Positions 9,082 to 20,780 of a stretch of 64,000 bases of DNA are shown here, one piece after another. The stretch spans positions 1,410,001 through 1,474,000 of the forward strand of contig JAHBZT010000001.1 of NCBI GenBank assembly GCA_019635315.1, given 5' to 3'. This stretch comes from Rubrivivax sp. (GTDB lineage: Bacteria > Pseudomonadota > Gammaproteobacteria > Burkholderiales > Burkholderiaceae_C). Each line of letters opens with the position of its first letter. The stretch's first letter is position 1. The translations under genes were made by a program, and so were the position numbers. The notes under the pieces were generated by a model. That model was not told the DNA's origin. It saw only the letters and a list, made by a program, of their open reading frames with translations, and ran no database searches.

Positions 9082-12000
9082 CCAGGACGTCGTTGCCCGC
9101 GCCGCCCAGCAGGGTGTCGTTGCCGCCGCCGCCCAGCAGCGTGTCGTTGCCTGCACCGCCGTTGACGCTGTCGTTGCCGTCACCGGCGTCCACGTTGTCG
9201 TTGCCGGCGTTGGTGCTGATGATGTTGTCGGCGCTCGTGCCCGTGACGGCGTCGGCACCGTCGCCGGTGATCAGGTGTTCGAAGTTGGTGAACAGCTCGC
9301 CAGCATAGTTGGTCAGGCCCGTGACCATGTTCACCACATAGGTCCCGCCGAAGGACGTGGTGTCCAGCACGTCGATGCCGGCACCGCCATCCAGAACCTC
9401 CTGGACGGCGGTCAGCCCCGCGTAGACGGTGTCGTTGCCGTCGTTGGCGTAGTACTCGCCGTCGCCGCTGGAGACGATGGTGTCACCCGCGGATCCGCTG
9501 CGGAAGATCTCGATGCCCGCATGCGTGCGCTGGGCGTCACCCGCCACCGAGCCCTGGTAGGTGCCGGTCAGCGCATTGAAGACGATGGCCGTGGTCACCG
9601 TCGTCATGTCCAGCGTGTCCGTGCCGGCACCGCCGACGACGTTGTCGATGAACTCGCCGTCCAGGATCTGGATGACGTCGTCGCCGGCGCCACCATCGAC
9701 GTCGTCGGTGCCCGCGCCCCCCTGGATGAGGTCGTTGCCGTCGCCGCCGCTGACGGTGTCGTTGCCGCCGCCGGCAAAGATCGTGTCGTTGCCGCCCAGG
9801 CCGCTGATCGAATTGGCGCCCGTGCCGTTGACGGTCAGCACGTTGGCCACCGCACTGCCGATCACGGTGGCCGAACCACCGACCACCAGGTTCTCGATGC
9901 TGATCAGCTGGTCTCGGTTGCCGCCGAAGCTCGACCACCCGGCGTTCAGGTCGAACGTGACGCTGGACACCCAGTTCAGGTCGTGCACCAGCGTGTCGAT
10001 GCCGGCACCGCCGTTGTAGACGTCGTCGTCGCTGGCGCCCATGCCCTGGGTGTCGGTGATGACGTCGTCGCCATTGCCCGCGATCACCGAGTCATTGCCT
10101 GCCCCGGCGTTGACGCTGTCGTTGCCGTCGCCGGTGCTGATGACGTTGCTGCCGCTCGTGCCGGTGATCGAGTCGTTGCCTACGCCGGAGACCAGGTTCT
10201 CGAAGTTGGTATACAGCTCGCCGCCGTAACTGGACGAGCCGGAGGTCATGTCGACGATGTACGGGCCGCCCCACCGCGACAGGTCGATCGTGTCGATGCC
10301 GCCGGCGCCGCCGTCCATGGTCTCGCCGCCGATCTCGGCGACCATGTAGTCGTCGCCGCCGTTGCCGTAGTACGCGTTGCCGTTGCCATCGGACACGATG
10401 GTGTTGCTGCCCGAGCCGTCCAGGTAGAGCTCGATGTTGCGCACGAAGGCCGGCGCGTTGACGCTGGGGCCGGTGATCAGCTGGGCCTCGAAGTCGAAGG
10501 TGTTGCCGCTGTAGGCGGAGGCCGAGTGATCGAGCGTGTCGAAGCCAGTGCCGCCGTCCGCGTTGTCGTAGAACTCGCCGGCCAGCACCTGGATCGTGTC
10601 GTCGCCGGCCTCGCCGTAGACGAAGTCGGTGACGAAGCCGCCTTGCAGCAGGTCGTTGCCGTCGCCGCCATAGACGATGTCCTCGCCGCCGCCGGCCACC
10701 ACGGTGTCGTTGCCGCCATTGGTGCGAATGTCGTTGGCGCCGCCGGTGCCCGTGATGGAGTCGTCGCCGTTGCCGGAGACCAGGTTCTCGAAGTTCGTGT
10801 ACAGCTCGCCGCCGTAGTTGGACGAGCCGCTGACCATGTCGACGATGTACCCGCCGTTCCAGCGCGCCAGGTCGATGGTGTCGATGCCGGTGCCGCCGTC
10901 CATGGTCTCGGCGCCGACCTCGGCGATCATGTAGTCGTTGCCGCCGTTGCCGTAGTACGCGTTGCCGTTGCCGTCGGAGACGATGGTGTTGTCGCCCGAA
11001 CCGTCCTGGTAGATCTCGATGTTGAGCAGGAAGGCCGGGTTGTTGACGCCCGTGCCGGTGATGGTGCCGGCCTCGAAGTCAAAGGTGGTGCCGCTGTAGC
11101 TGGAGGCCGAGTGGTCCAGCGTGTCGGTGCCCGCGCCGCCGTCGGCGTTGTCGTAGAACTCGCCAGCCAGCACCTGGATCGTGTCGTCGCCGTCGCCGCC
11201 ATAGACGAAGTCGGTGACGAAGCCGCCCTGCAGCAGGTCGTTGCCGAGGCCACCGAACACCGTGTCCTCGCCGAGCCCCGCCATGATGGTGTCGTTGCCG
11301 CCCAGGCCGGACAGCACGTTGTTGCCGCTGTTGCCGGTAATGACGTTGTCGCGCGTGTCGTTGCCGGTGCCGTTGATGTCGGCGCTGCCGGTCAGCGTCA
11401 GGTTCTCCAGGTTGACGCTCAACGTGTAGGTCACGGACGCCTGCACGGTGTCGATGCCGCCGGCCACCTCGGCCGCGACGTCGCCGACGTTGTCGACGAT
11501 GTACAGGTCGTCGCCGAAGCCCCCGTTCAGCGTATCGGCGCCGCTGCCGCCGTTGAGCGTGTCGTTGCCGCTGTTGCCGACCAGGCTGTCGTTGCCGGCG
11601 CCGCCCGACAGGCTGTTGTCACCCTGGTTGCCGGTGAGCGTGTCGTTGCCCGTGCCGCCGATGGCGTTCTCGATCAGCGACGCGGTATTGTTGTTGAACA
11701 GCAGCGCATTGAAGATGTTGCCGCGGGCCTCGCGCCCGGCCGTGAACTGATCCAGGTCGGCCAGTTGCCCGAACGAGAAGACCGAATGACCGCCGGGGTT
11801 CAGGTCGACATTGACGCCATTCGCATAGGCGCTGAGGTCGTAGGTGTCGATGCCGCCGCCGTCCCAGATGGTGGCGAAGATCTTGTTGCCGCCGGGCTGC
11901 AGCGCGATCTGACCGTTGATCAGGGTGTTGCCGCTGGTCGGGCTCCAGGAGTAGACCGTGTTGCCCGAGTTGGCCGTGTAGTCCGCCCCGTAGATGTACT

Positions 12001-13324
12001 GCAGCGCCTGGATGTCGTACATCATGAAGGTCTGCGCGTACCCCCAGGTCTCGTTGGTATACCCGCCGGTCCCGCCGCCCACGAAGGAGCGGTAGGTCAT
12101 GATCGAGTACTCCATCGAGTCGCTGGCCGCCGGCAGCACCGGCGCGCCGGCACCGAATTCGTTGCTGGCCTGGTGCCCGTGCTTCAGGCCCAGCGCGTGG
12201 CCCAGTTCGTGGATGACCGTCGCATAGTCGTAGTTGCCGGTCGTCGGGTTGTCGCCCGAGCCGCCGAACCACACATCGCCGGCGTGGATGTTGCCGCCCG
12301 GGAAGTCGGCCACGCGCGCGGTGCTGACCACCGTGGACGACGTATTCGCGACTCGGATCGTGCTGGCGCCGATGCCTGCACCCGCATACGTGACGCTCAG
12401 GTTGGTGAACGCCTCCACCGACAGCCCGGTCGACCCCGGCAGCTGCGTGTAGAGCGACTGGTTCAGGATGGTGTGGATGGCCCGCAGCTGCGTCGCGCTC
12501 AGTTGCGAGAAGCCCGTGGAGTAGTTGGGCTGTCCTGCCGTGGAGAAATAGCCGGCCTGGTAGTCGGCGGTGGAGTCCGGGTCGCTGTAGCTGATGCTGT
12601 TGTCGCTCCAGTTGGTGCCCCAGAGCACGCCGTCGATCGTCGAGTTGCCGGTGTAGGTGGGCGGATTGCCCAGCGTGTACTCCCAGGGCTCGCTGTTGCC
12701 GTTCATCGGCTCCATCTCGCCGTCGGCGGTCAGGCCCGGCACGCGCGTATACAGCGGCAGCGTCCAGTCGACCTCGCCGTCGGGCGACAGCGCCTTCGCG
12801 GCCGGTTCGGGCTCGCCGCCACCGACCGTGGGCGTGCCCGAGCAGACCGGGCAACTGCAACCCATCACCTGCCCGCCTTCGGCGGATGACGGCGCGTGAC
12901 CGACGTCCGCGGCGCCCTCGGCCGACTCCGGTGGCGAGGCCAGCAGGCCGGTGAACAGGCCACGAGGCGCGGCGTCTGCGGTGTCACCAGCCGGCGCCAG
13001 GGCCTCGATTGCCGGTGCGGCATCGATCGCCGGCAGGGCCACCGGAGCATCCGGCGCGGCCGCGGTCTCGGTCGGCGGCGAAGCCGGCTCGACGTCACGT
13101 TGCGTGGTGTCGGCCTGGAGTTGCGCATCCGCCGACGGAGGCCATTCCGATCCGTTGCGGCCGCCTTCGGGCAGGGCGACCGCCGCTTCCGGCAGGCCTT
13201 CGGAGGACGGCGCGGCCCGGGTGACGGCGCCATTGCCTGTTCCTGCGTCCAGGAGGGGATCGATCGACCCGTTGACCAGTTCGACCCCACGCTGCAACGC
13301 CGCAGCCCATGTCTTTCGCGCCAT
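7211..13324 (-). CDS. giant RTX serralysin-type metalloprotease (copy 1)
   Basis: 2037 residues. ATG 13324 follows a strong GGAGGGG ribosome site. No Sec signal; a long acidic, Ala/Pro-rich N-terminal region of ~200 residues contains an unusual C-x-C-x-x-C (Cys156, 158, 161). The catalytic domain has the zinc motif [11 protein letters not shown] at residues 372-382 and the Met-turn SIMTYRS, the signature of M10/serralysin metalloproteases. From about residue 555 to near the C terminus there are many RTX calcium nonapeptides (GGxGNDTLx), interspersed with longer modules: a ~195-residue unit present twice and a ~120-residue unit once. The C terminus is hydrophobic and ends in GAGAGLI, as expected of an uncleaved type I secretion signal. 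Predicted to be exported by the ABC/HlyD system at 20.8-23.8 kb and to act outside the cell in Ca2+-dependent form. At about 200 kDa it is several-fold larger than classical serralysins (~480 aa), so an additional adhesive or matrix role is possible. Confidence 0.9.
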   Translation of the reverse strand: MARKTWAAALQRGVELVNGSIDPLLDAGTGNGAVTRAAPSSEGLPEAAVALPEGGRNGSEWPPSADAQLQADTTQRDVEPASPPTETAAAPDAPVALPAIDAAPAIEALAPAGDTADAAPRGLFTGLLASPPESAEGAADVGHAPSSAEGGQVMGCSCPVCSGTPTVGGGEPEPAAKALSPDGEVDWTLPLYTRVPGLTADGEMEPMNGNSEPWEYTLGNPPTYTGNSTIDGVLWGTNWSDNSISYSDPDSTADYQAGYFSTAGQPNYSTGFSQLSATQLRAIHTILNQSLYTQLPGSTGLSVEAFTNLSVTYAGAGIGASTIRVANTSSTVVSTARVADFPGGNIHAGDVWFGGSGDNPTTGNYDYATVIHELGHALGLKHGHQASNEFGAGAPVLPAASDSMEYSIMTYRSFVGGGTGGYTNETWGYAQTFMMYDIQALQYIYGADYTANSGNTVYSWSPTSGNTLINGQIALQPGGNKIFATIWDGGGIDTYDLSAYANGVNVDLNPGGHSVFSFGQLADLDQFTAGREARGNIFNALLFNNNTASLIENAIGGTGNDTLTGNQGDNSLSGGAGNDSLVGNSGNDTLNGGSGADTLNGGFGDDLYIVDNVGDVAAEVAGGIDTVQASVTYTLSVNLENLTLTGSADINGTGNDTRDNVITGNSGNNVLSGLGGNDTIMAGLGEDTVFGGLGNDLLQGGFVTDFVYGGDGDDTIQVLAGEFYDNADGGAGTDTLDHSASSYSGTTFDFEAGTITGTGVNNPAFLLNIEIYQDGSGDNTIVSDGNGNAYYGNGGNDYMIAEVGAETMDGGTGIDTIDLARWNGGYIVDMVSGSSNYGGELYTNFENLVSGNGDDSITGTGGANDIRTNGGNDTVVAGGGEDIVYGGDGNDLLQGGFVTDFVYGEAGDDTIQVLAGEFYDNADGGTGFDTLDHSASAYSGNTFDFEAQLITGPSVNAPAFVRNIELYLDGSGSNTIVSDGNGNAYYGNGGDDYMVAEIGGETMDGGAGGIDTIDLSRWGGPYIVDMTSGSSSYGGELYTNFENLVSGVGNDSITGTSGSNVISTGDGNDSVNAGAGNDSVIAGNGDDVITDTQGMGASDDDVYNGGAGIDTLVHDLNWVSSVTFDLNAGWSSFGGNRDQLISIENLVVGGSATVIGSAVANVLTVNGTGANSISGLGGNDTIFAGGGNDTVSGGDGNDLIQGGAGTDDVDGGAGDDVIQILDGEFIDNVVGGAGTDTLDMTTVTTAIVFNALTGTYQGSVAGDAQRTHAGIEIFRSGSAGDTIVSSGDGEYYANDGNDTVYAGLTAVQEVLDGGAGIDVLDTTSFGGTYVVNMVTGLTNYAGELFTNFEHLITGDGADAVTGTSADNIISTNAGNDNVDAGDGNDSVNGGAGNDTLLGGGGNDTLLGGAGNDVLDGGTGADRMEGGDGDDTYTVDNAGDQVIEVDSVPGGIDLVNASVSFTLGTGVENLVLTGGAAIDGTGNGLANAITGNGAANVLDGQGGNDTLLGGGGNDTLLGGDGNDVLDGQTGDDSMEGGTGDDTYHVDASTDAIRELNAQGNDTVYSTAASFTLSLHVESLYLVGVGNQSGAGTWQNNLIVGNTGDNLLEGLAGADTLIGGDGNDSLDGGTGMDSLVGGSGNDTLNGSGSDDTMEGGLGNDLYKVNSTPDVVVELAGEGVDTVDSTAISFTLPDHVENLNNLRDIGFQFGRGNALDNIMTGLAADDQLQALEGNDSLVGNGGNDTLQGGDGNDTLQGGVGEDSLAGGTGDDLMLGGDGNDTLNGGAGNDTMRGGNGDDDYVGVGTGDVLTEPAGGGYDRVFSNISFTLGSNFEYLELTGGTVGTGNTLDNTLIGNNNANTLSGLAGADTLDGRLGNDALYAGFDAVEDRFVFSTALNAAGNVDTLFEAEFPEDQILLSNAIFGNLLSTTGTQTGTLGAGFYFEGAGFSGGGAADAVGIWYNLTTGGLYYNPTAGVGGDSVLFAVVDGASASLGSTDFTLFAPPLPAPGNFYEPMGEDEVMMASAVLATTTQYAGAGAGLI

Positions 13325-13380
13325 GACGGTACCCCTCCAGAGGATGCCTGGAGGGTCTACGTACTGGCGCGATTGAGCAA

Positions 13381-13398
13381 CCCCCTCGACTCGGGGGG
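13381..13398 (-). promoter_or_regulatory. CCCC-N10-GGGG box upstream of RTX gene 1
   Basis: 18-bp interrupted palindrome located 57 bp upstream of the ATG at 13324. The same architecture is found upstream of the second RTX gene (19404-19421), the secretion operon (23975-23992) and the polysaccharide operon (40534-40551, also exactly 57 bp from its start). Possible operator for a shared regulator; the motif is short and the DNA G+C-rich, so chance cannot be excluded. Confidence 0.4.
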
Positions 13399-13628
13399 AC
13401 CTCCGTCCTGCGCAGGACTTTAGGCGGCGCGATCGCGCTGGGCAGGGTCGCCGGCCGAAGCATCAGCCAGCCCTATGCAGGACCTCCACTCGCTTGGTGC
13501 GCGACTTCGCAGGCGGGCCTCGGCCGGCAGCCGCCTGCGTTGCGCTCGGACCGCCGCCGCCAGGGCTGGCGATGGGCCGCGCTGCGCTGCGCGTCGAGAG
13601 GCACCCCGAGGGCTGCCACGCCAACCGA

Positions 13629-15553
13629 TGCCCGCGCCCCGCCGGCTGCCTGAAGCGTGGCGGGACGCGGGATCGGACTGCGTCAGATCAGCCCGGCGCC
13701 TGCTCCCGCGTACTGCGTGGTCGTGGCCAGCACGGCCGAGGCCATCATGACCTCGTCCTCGCCCATGGGCTCGTAGAAGTTGCCGGGCGCCGGCAGCGGC
13801 GGCGCGAACAGCGTGAAGTCGGTGCTGCCCAGGCTGGCACTGGCACCGTCGACGACGGCGAACAGCACGCTGTCGCCGCCCACGCCGGCCGTCGGGTTGT
13901 AGTACAGCCCGCCGGTGGTCAGGTTGTACCAGATGCCCACCGCGTCGGCCGCGCCGCCACCACTGAACCCGGCACCCTCGAAGTAGAAGCCCGCGCCCAG
14001 CGTGCCGGTCTGCGTGCCCGTGGTGGACAGCAGGTTGCCGAAGATCGCGTTGGACAGCAGGATCTGGTCCTCGGGGAACTCGGCCTCGAACAGCGTGTCG
14101 ACGTTGCCCGCCGCGTTCAGCGCGGTGCTGAAGACGAAGCGGTCCTCCACCGCGTCGAAGCCGGCATACAGCGCATCGTTGCCCAAGCGGCCGTCCAGCG
14201 TATCGGCGCCGGCCAGACCGGACAGCGTGTTGGCGTTGTTGTTGCCGATCAGCGTGTTGTCCAGCGTATTGCCGGTGCCGACAGTGCCGCCCGTGAGCTC
14301 CAGGTACTCGAAGTTGCTGCCCAGCGTGAAGCTGATGTTCGAGAAGACCCGGTCGTAGCCACCGCCCGCCGGTTCGGTCAGCACGTCCCCGGTGCCCACA
14401 CCGACGTAGTCATCGTCGCCGTTGCCGCCCCGCATCGTGTCATTGCCCGCGCCGCCGTTGAGCGTGTCGTTGCCGTCGCCTCCGAGCATCAGATCGTCGC
14501 CCGTACCACCGGCCAGGCTGTCTTCGCCGACACCCCCCTGCAAGGTGTCGTTGCCATCGCCACCCTGCAAGGTGTCGTTGCCGCCGTTGCCCACGAGGCT
14601 GTCGTTGCCCTCCAGCGCCTGCAACTGATCATCGGCAGCCAGGCCGGTCATGATGTTGTCCAGGGCATTGCCGCGGCCGAACTGGAAGCCGATGTCCCGC
14701 AGGTTGTTGAGGTTCTCGACGTGGTCGGGCAGCGTGAAGCTGATCGCCGTGGAGTCCACGGTGTCCACGCCTTCACCTGCCAGTTCCACCACGACGTCAG
14801 GCGTGGAGTTGACCTTGTACAGGTCGTTGCCCAGGCCGCCTTCCATGGTGTCGTCGCTGCCGGAGCCGTTGAGCGTGTCGTTGCCGCTGCCGCCGACCAG
14901 GGAATCCATGCCGGTTCCGCCGTCCAGGCTGTCGTTGCCGTCGCCACCGATCAGGGTGTCCGCCCCGGCCAGACCTTCCAGGAGGTTGTCTCCGGTATTG
15001 CCGACGATGAGGTTGTTCTGCCAGGTGCCGGCACCGCTTTGGTTGCCCACACCAACGAGATACAGGCTCTCCACGTGTAGAGACAGAGTGAAGCTCGCGG
15101 CCGTGGAGTACACGGTGTCATTGCCCTGGGCGTTCAACTCCCTGATCGCGTCCGTCGAGGCGTCGACGTGGTACGTGTCGTCGCCCGTGCCGCCCTCCAT
15201 GCTGTCGTCGCCCGTCTGACCATCCAGCACGTCGTTGCCGTCACCGCCCAGCAGCGTGTCGTTGCCACCGCCACCCAGCAGCGTGTCGTTGCCACCCTGG
15301 CCGTCCAGCACGTTGGCCGCACCGTTGCCGGTGATGGCATTGGCCAGGCCGTTGCCGGTGCCGTCGATCGCCGCACCCCCGGTCAGCACCAGGTTCTCCA
15401 CCCCGGTGCCCAACGTGAAGCTGACCGAGGCGTTCACCAGATCGATGCCGCCAGGCACGCTGTCGACCTCGATCGCCTGGTCGCCCGCGTTGTCCACCGT
15501 GTAGGTGTCGTCGCCGTCGCCGCCTTCCATCTGGTCGGCGCCCGTGCCGCCGT
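13629..15553. repeat. 1.9-kb near-identical direct repeat, copy B
   Basis: Counterpart of 7157-9081 (offset 6472 bp); see that entry for mismatches. It contains the last ~620 codons and 54 bp of 3' flank of the second RTX gene. Confidence 0.95.
13631..13671 (-). terminator. G+C-rich stem-loop after the second RTX gene
   Basis: Identical copy of the hairpin at 7159-7199: arms 13631-13643 and 13659-13671, one mismatch, no U tract. Positioned 12-52 bases past the stop codon at 13683. Confidence 0.45.
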
Positions 15554-18500
15554 TGATCAGGTCGTTGCCGGCCTCGCCGTGGATCACGTCGTCACCGCTG
15601 CCGCCGTCGATGGTGTCGTTGCCGCCGCCTGCGTAGATGGTGTCGTTGCCGCCCAGGCCGTTGATCACGTTCGAGCCCGTGCCGTTCACGCGCAGCACGT
15701 TCGCCACTGCGCTGCCGATGACGCTGGCCGCGCCACCCACCGTCAGGTTCTCGATGCTGATCAGCTGGTCGCGGTTGCCGTTGAAGATGGTCCAGCCGGC
15801 ATTCAGGTCGAAGGTGACGCTGCTGACCCAGTTGAGGTCGTGGATCAGCGTGTCGATGCCCGCACCGCCGTCGTAGACGTCGTCTTCCTGGCCGGTCGAG
15901 AAGATGCTCTCGGTGTCGGTGATGATGTCGTCGCCATCGCCGGCCAGCACCGAGTCGTTGCCGGGGCCGGCGTTGATCGAGTCGTTGCCGCCTCCGGCGC
16001 TGATGGTGTCGTTGCCGCCCAGGCCTTCGATCAGGTTGGCGCCGGTGCCGTTCACGGTCAGCGCATTGGCGACATTGCTGCCGCGCACGGTGGCCGCGCC
16101 GCCGACGACCAGGTTCTCGATGCTGATCAGCTGGTCGCGGTTGCCGAAGTAGCTGGACCAGCCCGCGTTCAGGTCGAAGGTGACGTCGCTGACCCAGTTG
16201 AGGTCGTGCACCAAGGTATCGATGCCGGCGCCGCCGTCGTAGACGTCGTCGTCGCTGGCCGCCATGCCCTGCGTGTCGGTGATGATGTCGTCGCCGTCGC
16301 CGGCCAGCACCGAGTCGTTGCCGCTGCCGGCATTGATGCTGTCGTTGCCGCCGCCGGCGTTGATGGTGTCGTTGCCGCCCTCGCCGTCGATGACGTTGGC
16401 GCCGGTGCCGTTGACCGTCAGCACGTTGGCGACCGCGCTGCCGCGTACCTGCGCCTGGCCGCCCACGACCAGGTTCTCGATGCTGATCAGCTGGTCGCGC
16501 AGCCCGTTCCACGACGACCAGCCGGCCGTCAGGTCGAACAGCACCTCGGGCACCCAGCTCAAGTCGTGGATCAGCGTGTCGGTGCCGTTGCCGCCATTGA
16601 ACACGTCGTTGTTCGTGTCGAACATCGCGATCGTGTCGATGATGGTGTCGTCGCCGTCGCCGGCGTTGACCGTGTCGTTGCCGTTGCCGGCATCGACGGT
16701 GTCGTTGCCGCCGGTGGTGCTGATGACGTTGTTGCCGGACGTGCCGGTGATCGAGTCGTTGCCGTTGCCGGAGACAAGGTTCTCGAAGTTCGTATACAGC
16801 TCGCCGCCGTAGTTGGACGAACCCGTGGTCATGTCGACGATGTAGGGGCCGTTCCAGCGCGTCAGGTCGATCGTGTCGGTGTCGCCGACGCCGCCGTCCA
16901 TGGTCTCGCCGCCGAGCTCGGCGATCATGTAGTCGTTGCCGCCGTTGCCGTAGTAGCTGCGGCTGTTGCCGTCGGAGACGATGGTGTTGTCGCCGGAGCC
17001 GTCCAGGTAGACCTCGATGTTCAGCAGGAAGGCCGGGTTGTTGACGCCGGTGCCGGTGATGGTGCCGGCCTCGAAGTCGAAGGTCGTTCCGCTGTAGTTG
17101 GAGGCCGAGTGGTCCAGCGTGTCGGTGCCGGCACCACCGTCCACGTTGTCGTAGAACTCGCCGGCGAGCACCTGGATGGTGTCGTTGCCGTCCTCGCCGT
17201 AGACGTAGTCGGTGACGAAGCCACCCTGCAGCACGTCGTTGCCGAGACCGCCGCGCACGGTGTCCTCGCCGCCGCCGGCGACGATGGTGTCGTTGCCGCC
17301 GTTCCCGTACAGGATGTTGCCGGCGCCATTGCCGATGATCGTCTCGCCGCCCTGCGAACCGTCGACGTTCTCGAAGTTCGAGATCGTCTCGGTATTGCCC
17401 GCGGTCACGCTGACCAGCGCGGTGGCCAGGTTGATGGTCACGACGCCCGACGAGAAGGTCACGCCGCTGTAGTCGATCCAGTCGACCCCGGCACCGCCGT
17501 TGTGCACGTCGAAGTTGACGAAGTCGGTGTCGACGATGCGGTCGTTGCCGTCGCCGCCGTTCGTGGTGTCGGCGCCGGCGCCGCCATTGAGCGTGTCGTT
17601 GCCGGCGTTGCCGGTCAGCACGTTGTTGGCCTGGTTGCCCAGGATGCTGTCGTTGCCGCTGCCGCCGATGGCGTTCTCGATCAGCGAGCGCGTGTCGTTG
17701 TTGAACAGCAGCGCATTCGCGATGTTGCCGCGTGCCAGGCGCCCGGCCGTGAACTGGTCCAGGTCGGCCAGCTGCGTGGTCGAGAAGGTGGACCATCCAC
17801 CGGGGTTCAGGTCGATCTGGAGGTTGGTCGTGTAGTTCGACAGGTCATAGGTGTCGATGCCGTTGCCGTCCCAGATCGTCGCGAAGATGCGGTTGGCGCC
17901 CGGGTCGATGGCCAGCACGCCGTTGATGAAGGTCTGCCCGGTGGTCTGGCTCCAGGTGTAGGTGGTGTTGCCGCTGTTGACGTTGTAGTCGGCGCCGTAC
18001 ATGTACTGCAGCGCCTGGATGTCCAGCATCATCCAGGTCTGCGCGTAGCCGAACTGCTCGTTCGTGTAGCCGCCGCCCAGGGGCTGCCCGATGTACGACC
18101 GGTAGGTCATCACCGAGAACTCCATCGAGTCGACGTTGGCGGGCAGCGCGACGTTGGCGGGCCCGCCGAGTTCCTGGCCGTGCTTCAGGCCCAGCGAATG
18201 GCCCATCTCGTGGATGTGGGTGTGCCAGCCGTAGTCGCCGGTCGTCGGCCGCGAGCCGGAACTGGCCGACGGACCGAACCAGCCGTCGCCGCCGTAGATG
18301 TTGTTGTTCGGGTAGAAGGCGTACGACGTCGCCGCGTCCGACGTGTTGGCAACGCGGATCGTGCCCGTGCCGGCGGCCGGTGTGCCGTAGGTGATGCTGA
18401 GGTTGGTGAAGCCCTCGACCGAAAGCGCGCCCGCGCCGGCTGGCTGCGTGTAGATGGCCTGGTTGAGCGCGAAGTGGATGGCCTCCAGCTGGTCGGCCGC

Positions 18501-19253
18501 CAGGCGCGAGAAGCCCTCGAACTGGGCGCTGGTGCCGTCGCCGTCCTGGTCGCTGTTGTAGCCGATCTGGTAGTCGAGCGGCGAGTCGGGGTCCGTGTAG
18601 CTGATCGCGCCGGACCAGCGGATGCCGCGCAGCAGGCCGTCGATGCTCTGGTTGCCGGACGCCGCCACGTTGACCGTCGTGGCGCCGTTGCCGTTGAGGG
18701 GCACCGGGCCGGCGCCGTCGTCGTCGTCGACCATCGGCGCATCGGTCGGGACGACCGGGTCGCCGTGCAGGAAGTTGGCACCGCTGACATCGGGTGCGCT
18801 GACCTCCGCGGGAGCCTCGACGTCGTCGCCGGCCATCGCGTCGCCGCCTGCCTCGAGCGCCATCGGCGCGCTCAGGCGATCGACCGTGGGCAGCGCGACG
18901 TCGCTGCCGTCCGCCGCGAACGCGGACACCCGCGCGACGGCATCCGGGGCACTCGAAACCGCTTCTCGGTCGAGGCTACCCGCCGTCGTGGACGGCGCGG
19001 CCTCGTCGGCCGATGCCGGCGCACCGGCCTCGCTCAGCGCGAAGGCGGACGATGTCTCGGTCGCCGGCAGGCTGCTGGCGGACGAGGTGTCGCCAGCCAT
19101 CTGCGGCGGTTCGGCCGCCGGCAGCGGCGCGGCCTCCAGTGCCGCCTTCGCGACCTCGAACGACCAGCGCAGGTCGGCCAGCGGCACGTCCAGCAGGAGA
19201 TCCGGGGCGCCGAAGGCGCGCAGCCCATGGAGGTTTCCGGTACGCAGAGCCAT
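13683..19253 (-). CDS. giant RTX serralysin-type metalloprotease (copy 2)
   Basis: 1856 residues from ATG 19253, which has an AGGAGA ribosome site 6-11 bases upstream; the frame continues to 19349 but without such a site. The N-terminal ~190 residues are Ala/Ser/Asp-rich and contain no Cys, unlike copy 1. Zinc motif [11 protein letters not shown] at residues 348-358 and Met-turn SVMTYRS mark an M10 serralysin-type protease. The following RTX region holds many GGxGNDxL nonapeptides and three tandem ~120-residue modules (period about 360-366 bp, anchored by [10 protein letters not shown]), a module present once in copy 1. The last ~620 residues are virtually identical to copy 1. Secretion by type I export and extracellular Ca2+-dependent folding are inferred from family. 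The gene lies between its presumed secretion operon and copy 1, all on the minus strand. Confidence 0.9.
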   Translation of the reverse strand: MALRTGNLHGLRAFGAPDLLLDVPLADLRWSFEVAKAALEAAPLPAAEPPQMAGDTSSASSLPATETSSAFALSEAGAPASADEAAPSTTAGSLDREAVSSAPDAVARVSAFAADGSDVALPTVDRLSAPMALEAGGDAMAGDDVEAPAEVSAPDVSGANFLHGDPVVPTDAPMVDDDDGAGPVPLNGNGATTVNVAASGNQSIDGLLRGIRWSGAISYTDPDSPLDYQIGYNSDQDGDGTSAQFEGFSRLAADQLEAIHFALNQAIYTQPAGAGALSVEGFTNLSITYGTPAAGTGTIRVANTSDAATSYAFYPNNNIYGGDGWFGPSASSGSRPTTGDYGWHTHIHEMGHSLGLKHGQELGGPANVALPANVDSMEFSVMTYRSYIGQPLGGGYTNEQFGYAQTWMMLDIQALQYMYGADYNVNSGNTTYTWSQTTGQTFINGVLAIDPGANRIFATIWDGNGIDTYDLSNYTTNLQIDLNPGGWSTFSTTQLADLDQFTAGRLARGNIANALLFNNDTRSLIENAIGGSGNDSILGNQANNVLTGNAGNDTLNGGAGADTTNGGDGNDRIVDTDFVNFDVHNGGAGVDWIDYSGVTFSSGVVTINLATALVSVTAGNTETISNFENVDGSQGGETIIGNGAGNILYGNGGNDTIVAGGGEDTVRGGLGNDVLQGGFVTDYVYGEDGNDTIQVLAGEFYDNVDGGAGTDTLDHSASNYSGTTFDFEAGTITGTGVNNPAFLLNIEVYLDGSGDNTIVSDGNSRSYYGNGGNDYMIAELGGETMDGGVGDTDTIDLTRWNGPYIVDMTTGSSNYGGELYTNFENLVSGNGNDSITGTSGNNVISTTGGNDTVDAGNGNDTVNAGDGDDTIIDTIAMFDTNNDVFNGGNGTDTLIHDLSWVPEVLFDLTAGWSSWNGLRDQLISIENLVVGGQAQVRGSAVANVLTVNGTGANVIDGEGGNDTINAGGGNDSINAGSGNDSVLAGDGDDIITDTQGMAASDDDVYDGGAGIDTLVHDLNWVSDVTFDLNAGWSSYFGNRDQLISIENLVVGGAATVRGSNVANALTVNGTGANLIEGLGGNDTISAGGGNDSINAGPGNDSVLAGDGDDIITDTESIFSTGQEDDVYDGGAGIDTLIHDLNWVSSVTFDLNAGWTIFNGNRDQLISIENLTVGGAASVIGSAVANVLRVNGTGSNVINGLGGNDTIYAGGGNDTIDGGSGDDVIHGEAGNDLINGGTGADQMEGGDGDDTYTVDNAGDQAIEVDSVPGGIDLVNASVSFTLGTGVENLVLTGGAAIDGTGNGLANAITGNGAANVLDGQGGNDTLLGGGGNDTLLGGDGNDVLDGQTGDDSMEGGTGDDTYHVDASTDAIRELNAQGNDTVYSTAASFTLSLHVESLYLVGVGNQSGAGTWQNNLIVGNTGDNLLEGLAGADTLIGGDGNDSLDGGTGMDSLVGGSGNDTLNGSGSDDTMEGGLGNDLYKVNSTPDVVVELAGEGVDTVDSTAISFTLPDHVENLNNLRDIGFQFGRGNALDNIMTGLAADDQLQALEGNDSLVGNGGNDTLQGGDGNDTLQGGVGEDSLAGGTGDDLMLGGDGNDTLNGGAGNDTMRGGNGDDDYVGVGTGDVLTEPAGGGYDRVFSNISFTLGSNFEYLELTGGTVGTGNTLDNTLIGNNNANTLSGLAGADTLDGRLGNDALYAGFDAVEDRFVFSTALNAAGNVDTLFEAEFPEDQILLSNAIFGNLLSTTGTQTGTLGAGFYFEGAGFSGGGAADAVGIWYNLTTGGLYYNPTAGVGGDSVLFAVVDGASASLGSTDFTLFAPPLPAPGNFYEPMGEDEVMMASAVLATTTQYAGAGAGLI

Positions 19254-19403
19254 GCTGTCTCTCCTCGATCGCTGCCCTCTTCGCGAGGGTTCATCCGTCC
19301 TGCTGATGCGGCCGTCCGAACGGCCGCGGTACGCAACGCCCTCGGGCAACCGCGCAGGAAGTCACGTTCGAGGCACTGTCCCACCCGCGGGTATCAGTGG
19401 CAA

Positions 19404-19421
19404 CCCCTATGTTCTCAGGGG
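19404..19421 (-). promoter_or_regulatory. CCCC-N10-GGGG box upstream of RTX gene 2
   Basis: 18-bp interrupted palindrome about 151 bp upstream of the ATG at 19253. On the minus strand its G run is followed directly by TTGCCA, as the box of RTX gene 1 is followed by TTGCTC, suggesting a common promoter layout with the box next to a -35-like element. Part of a set of four similar boxes in the window. Confidence 0.4.
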
Positions 19422-19521
19422 GGATTTACCCTGGAGGGTAGTCAGTGGCGACTGCCGTCGAATTGCCGCGGGGCGCCCAGGCTGCCGCGCCGACGCCGGC
19501 CTCGACCGCGCGGCACGCAGC

Positions 19522-20775
19522 TCAGCGCGCCGGCGCGCCGGCGGGCCCGGCCACCACCCGCTGCAGCAGCCGCAGCTGTGCCGGCAGGCACACCCTGCGC
19601 AGGTCGTAGCGCGCCACCACGGTCTCGCGTGCCGCGGTGGCGAGCCGCTGGCGCAGCCCGGCATCGGCGAGCAGGCGCTCGATGCGGTCGATCAGCGCGT
19701 CCTGGTCGAAGAAGTCGAACAGCAGGCCGTTGACCCCGTCTTCCACGACCTCGGTCACCGGCGCCGTGGCACTGGCGGCTATCGGCGCGCCCAGCGCCAT
19801 CGCCTCCAGCATCGACCACGACAGCACGAACGGGTAGGTCATGTAGACATGCGCGCGGCTGACCTGCAGCAGCCGCACGAACGAGGGGTACGGCAGCGTG
19901 CCGGTGAAGTGCACGCGGCCCAGGTCGATGCGCCCCTCGAGCTCGCCGAGCAGCTTCTCGCGCCAGTTGGCGGCATCGGTCGGGGCACGGCCGTAGCTGG
20001 GCTTGTCGCGCCCGACGATGACCACCTGCGCCTTCGGGCAGCGCTGCTGCAGCCGCGGCAGCGCGCGCATGAAGAGGTGGAAGCCGCGGTACGGCTCCAG
20101 GCCGCGGCTGACGAAGGTGACGACCTCGTCGTCGCGCCCCAGGCTGCCGCCGCCGGGCAGTTCGAAGCGTGCCGCCGGGTCGGGCCGCAGCACGTCGGTG
20201 TCGATGCCGTCGTGGATGACTTCCAGCCGCTCGCGCAGCAGCGGCGGGAAGACGCTGGCCTGCCAGTGCGTGGGTGTCAGCCCGGCGTCGACCGAGAAGA
20301 AGGTCGACTGGTGCGTCATGTTCCAGGTGCGCAGGCGCAGCCGGTCGTCCAGGTCGGACGGGAATTCCGGATCGAAGCCGATGTCGACGCCGGTGCCGTG
20401 GTAATAGAACTCGAAGTAGGCCAGGATGCGTGCGGCGGGAAAGATGTCGCGCAGGTAGAGCGCCTCGCCCCAGGCCGCGTGGGCGCAGATCAGGTCGGGC
20501 ACGAAGCCCTGGCGCCCGAGTTCGCGCGCCGCGCGCGCCACGGCCTGGCCACGCAGCACCGCCGACTCCACGTGGCGCAGATAGGGGTGCGTGCTCTTGG
20601 CCGGCTCGCGCGCCGGCGCGTACAGGATGCGCTGGAACGCGCTCGGCGCCGGCACCGCGGCCAGGTTCTTCTGGTCGCCCAGCGCGACGACCCGGCAGCC
20701 GGGCAGCTGGCTGATCGCCGGTGCGAGATGCCTGTACTGCCCGGGAAAGTTCTGGTGGATGAACAGGACCTTCAC
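19522..20775 (-). CDS. GT4-family glycosyltransferase linked to the type I secretion operon
   Basis: 417 residues, starting at a GTG (20775) only 5 bp after the adaptor stop. The N terminus MKVLFIHQNFPGQYRHLAPAI is characteristic of one GT4 subgroup; the donor domain shows VVTFVSRGLEPYRGFHLFMRALP and YPFVLSWSMLEAMALGAPI. In this subgroup the first Glu of the usual EX7E pair is replaced, and only the second (MLEAM) is visible. It is the third gene of a compact ABC-HlyD-GT operon, which is unusual: it might glycosylate the RTX cargo or just be a polysaccharide transferase captured in the operon. A longer open frame reaching 22164 overlaps the adaptor gene in another frame and is not real. Confidence 0.85.
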   Translation of the reverse strand: MKVLFIHQNFPGQYRHLAPAISQLPGCRVVALGDQKNLAAVPAPSAFQRILYAPAREPAKSTHPYLRHVESAVLRGQAVARAARELGRQGFVPDLICAHAAWGEALYLRDIFPAARILAYFEFYYHGTGVDIGFDPEFPSDLDDRLRLRTWNMTHQSTFFSVDAGLTPTHWQASVFPPLLRERLEVIHDGIDTDVLRPDPAARFELPGGGSLGRDDEVVTFVSRGLEPYRGFHLFMRALPRLQQRCPKAQVVIVGRDKPSYGRAPTDAANWREKLLGELEGRIDLGRVHFTGTLPYPSFVRLLQVSRAHVYMTYPFVLSWSMLEAMALGAPIAASATAPVTEVVEDGVNGLLFDFFDQDALIDRIERLLADAGLRQRLATAARETVVARYDLRRVCLPAQLRLLQRVVAGPAGAPAR

Positions 20776-20780
20776 CGGGC

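Larger units (their letters stand above)
13325..13682. other. intergenic region between the two RTX genes
   Basis: 358 bp without a convincing gene. The right part (13629-13682) is the duplicated 3' flank of the downstream-located repeat, with the stem-loop 13631-13643/13659-13671 that would end the transcript of the second RTX gene. The left part should hold the promoter of the 2037-aa RTX gene, including the CCCC-N10-GGGG box at 13381-13398. No other structure noticed. Confidence 0.6.

Noticed and set aside
8696-12889. Very long plus-strand open frame (1397 codons) antisense to RTX gene 1; a similar one at 15168-19733
   Set aside because: Composition is Val/Ala/Arg-rich with no domain; it results from the codon periodicity of G+C-rich RTX repeats on the other strand.
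7211-19253. Repetitive blocks resembling a CRISPR array or tandem satellite
   Set aside because: The repeats translate into RTX nonapeptides in one long frame, with no uniform spacer-repeat structure.
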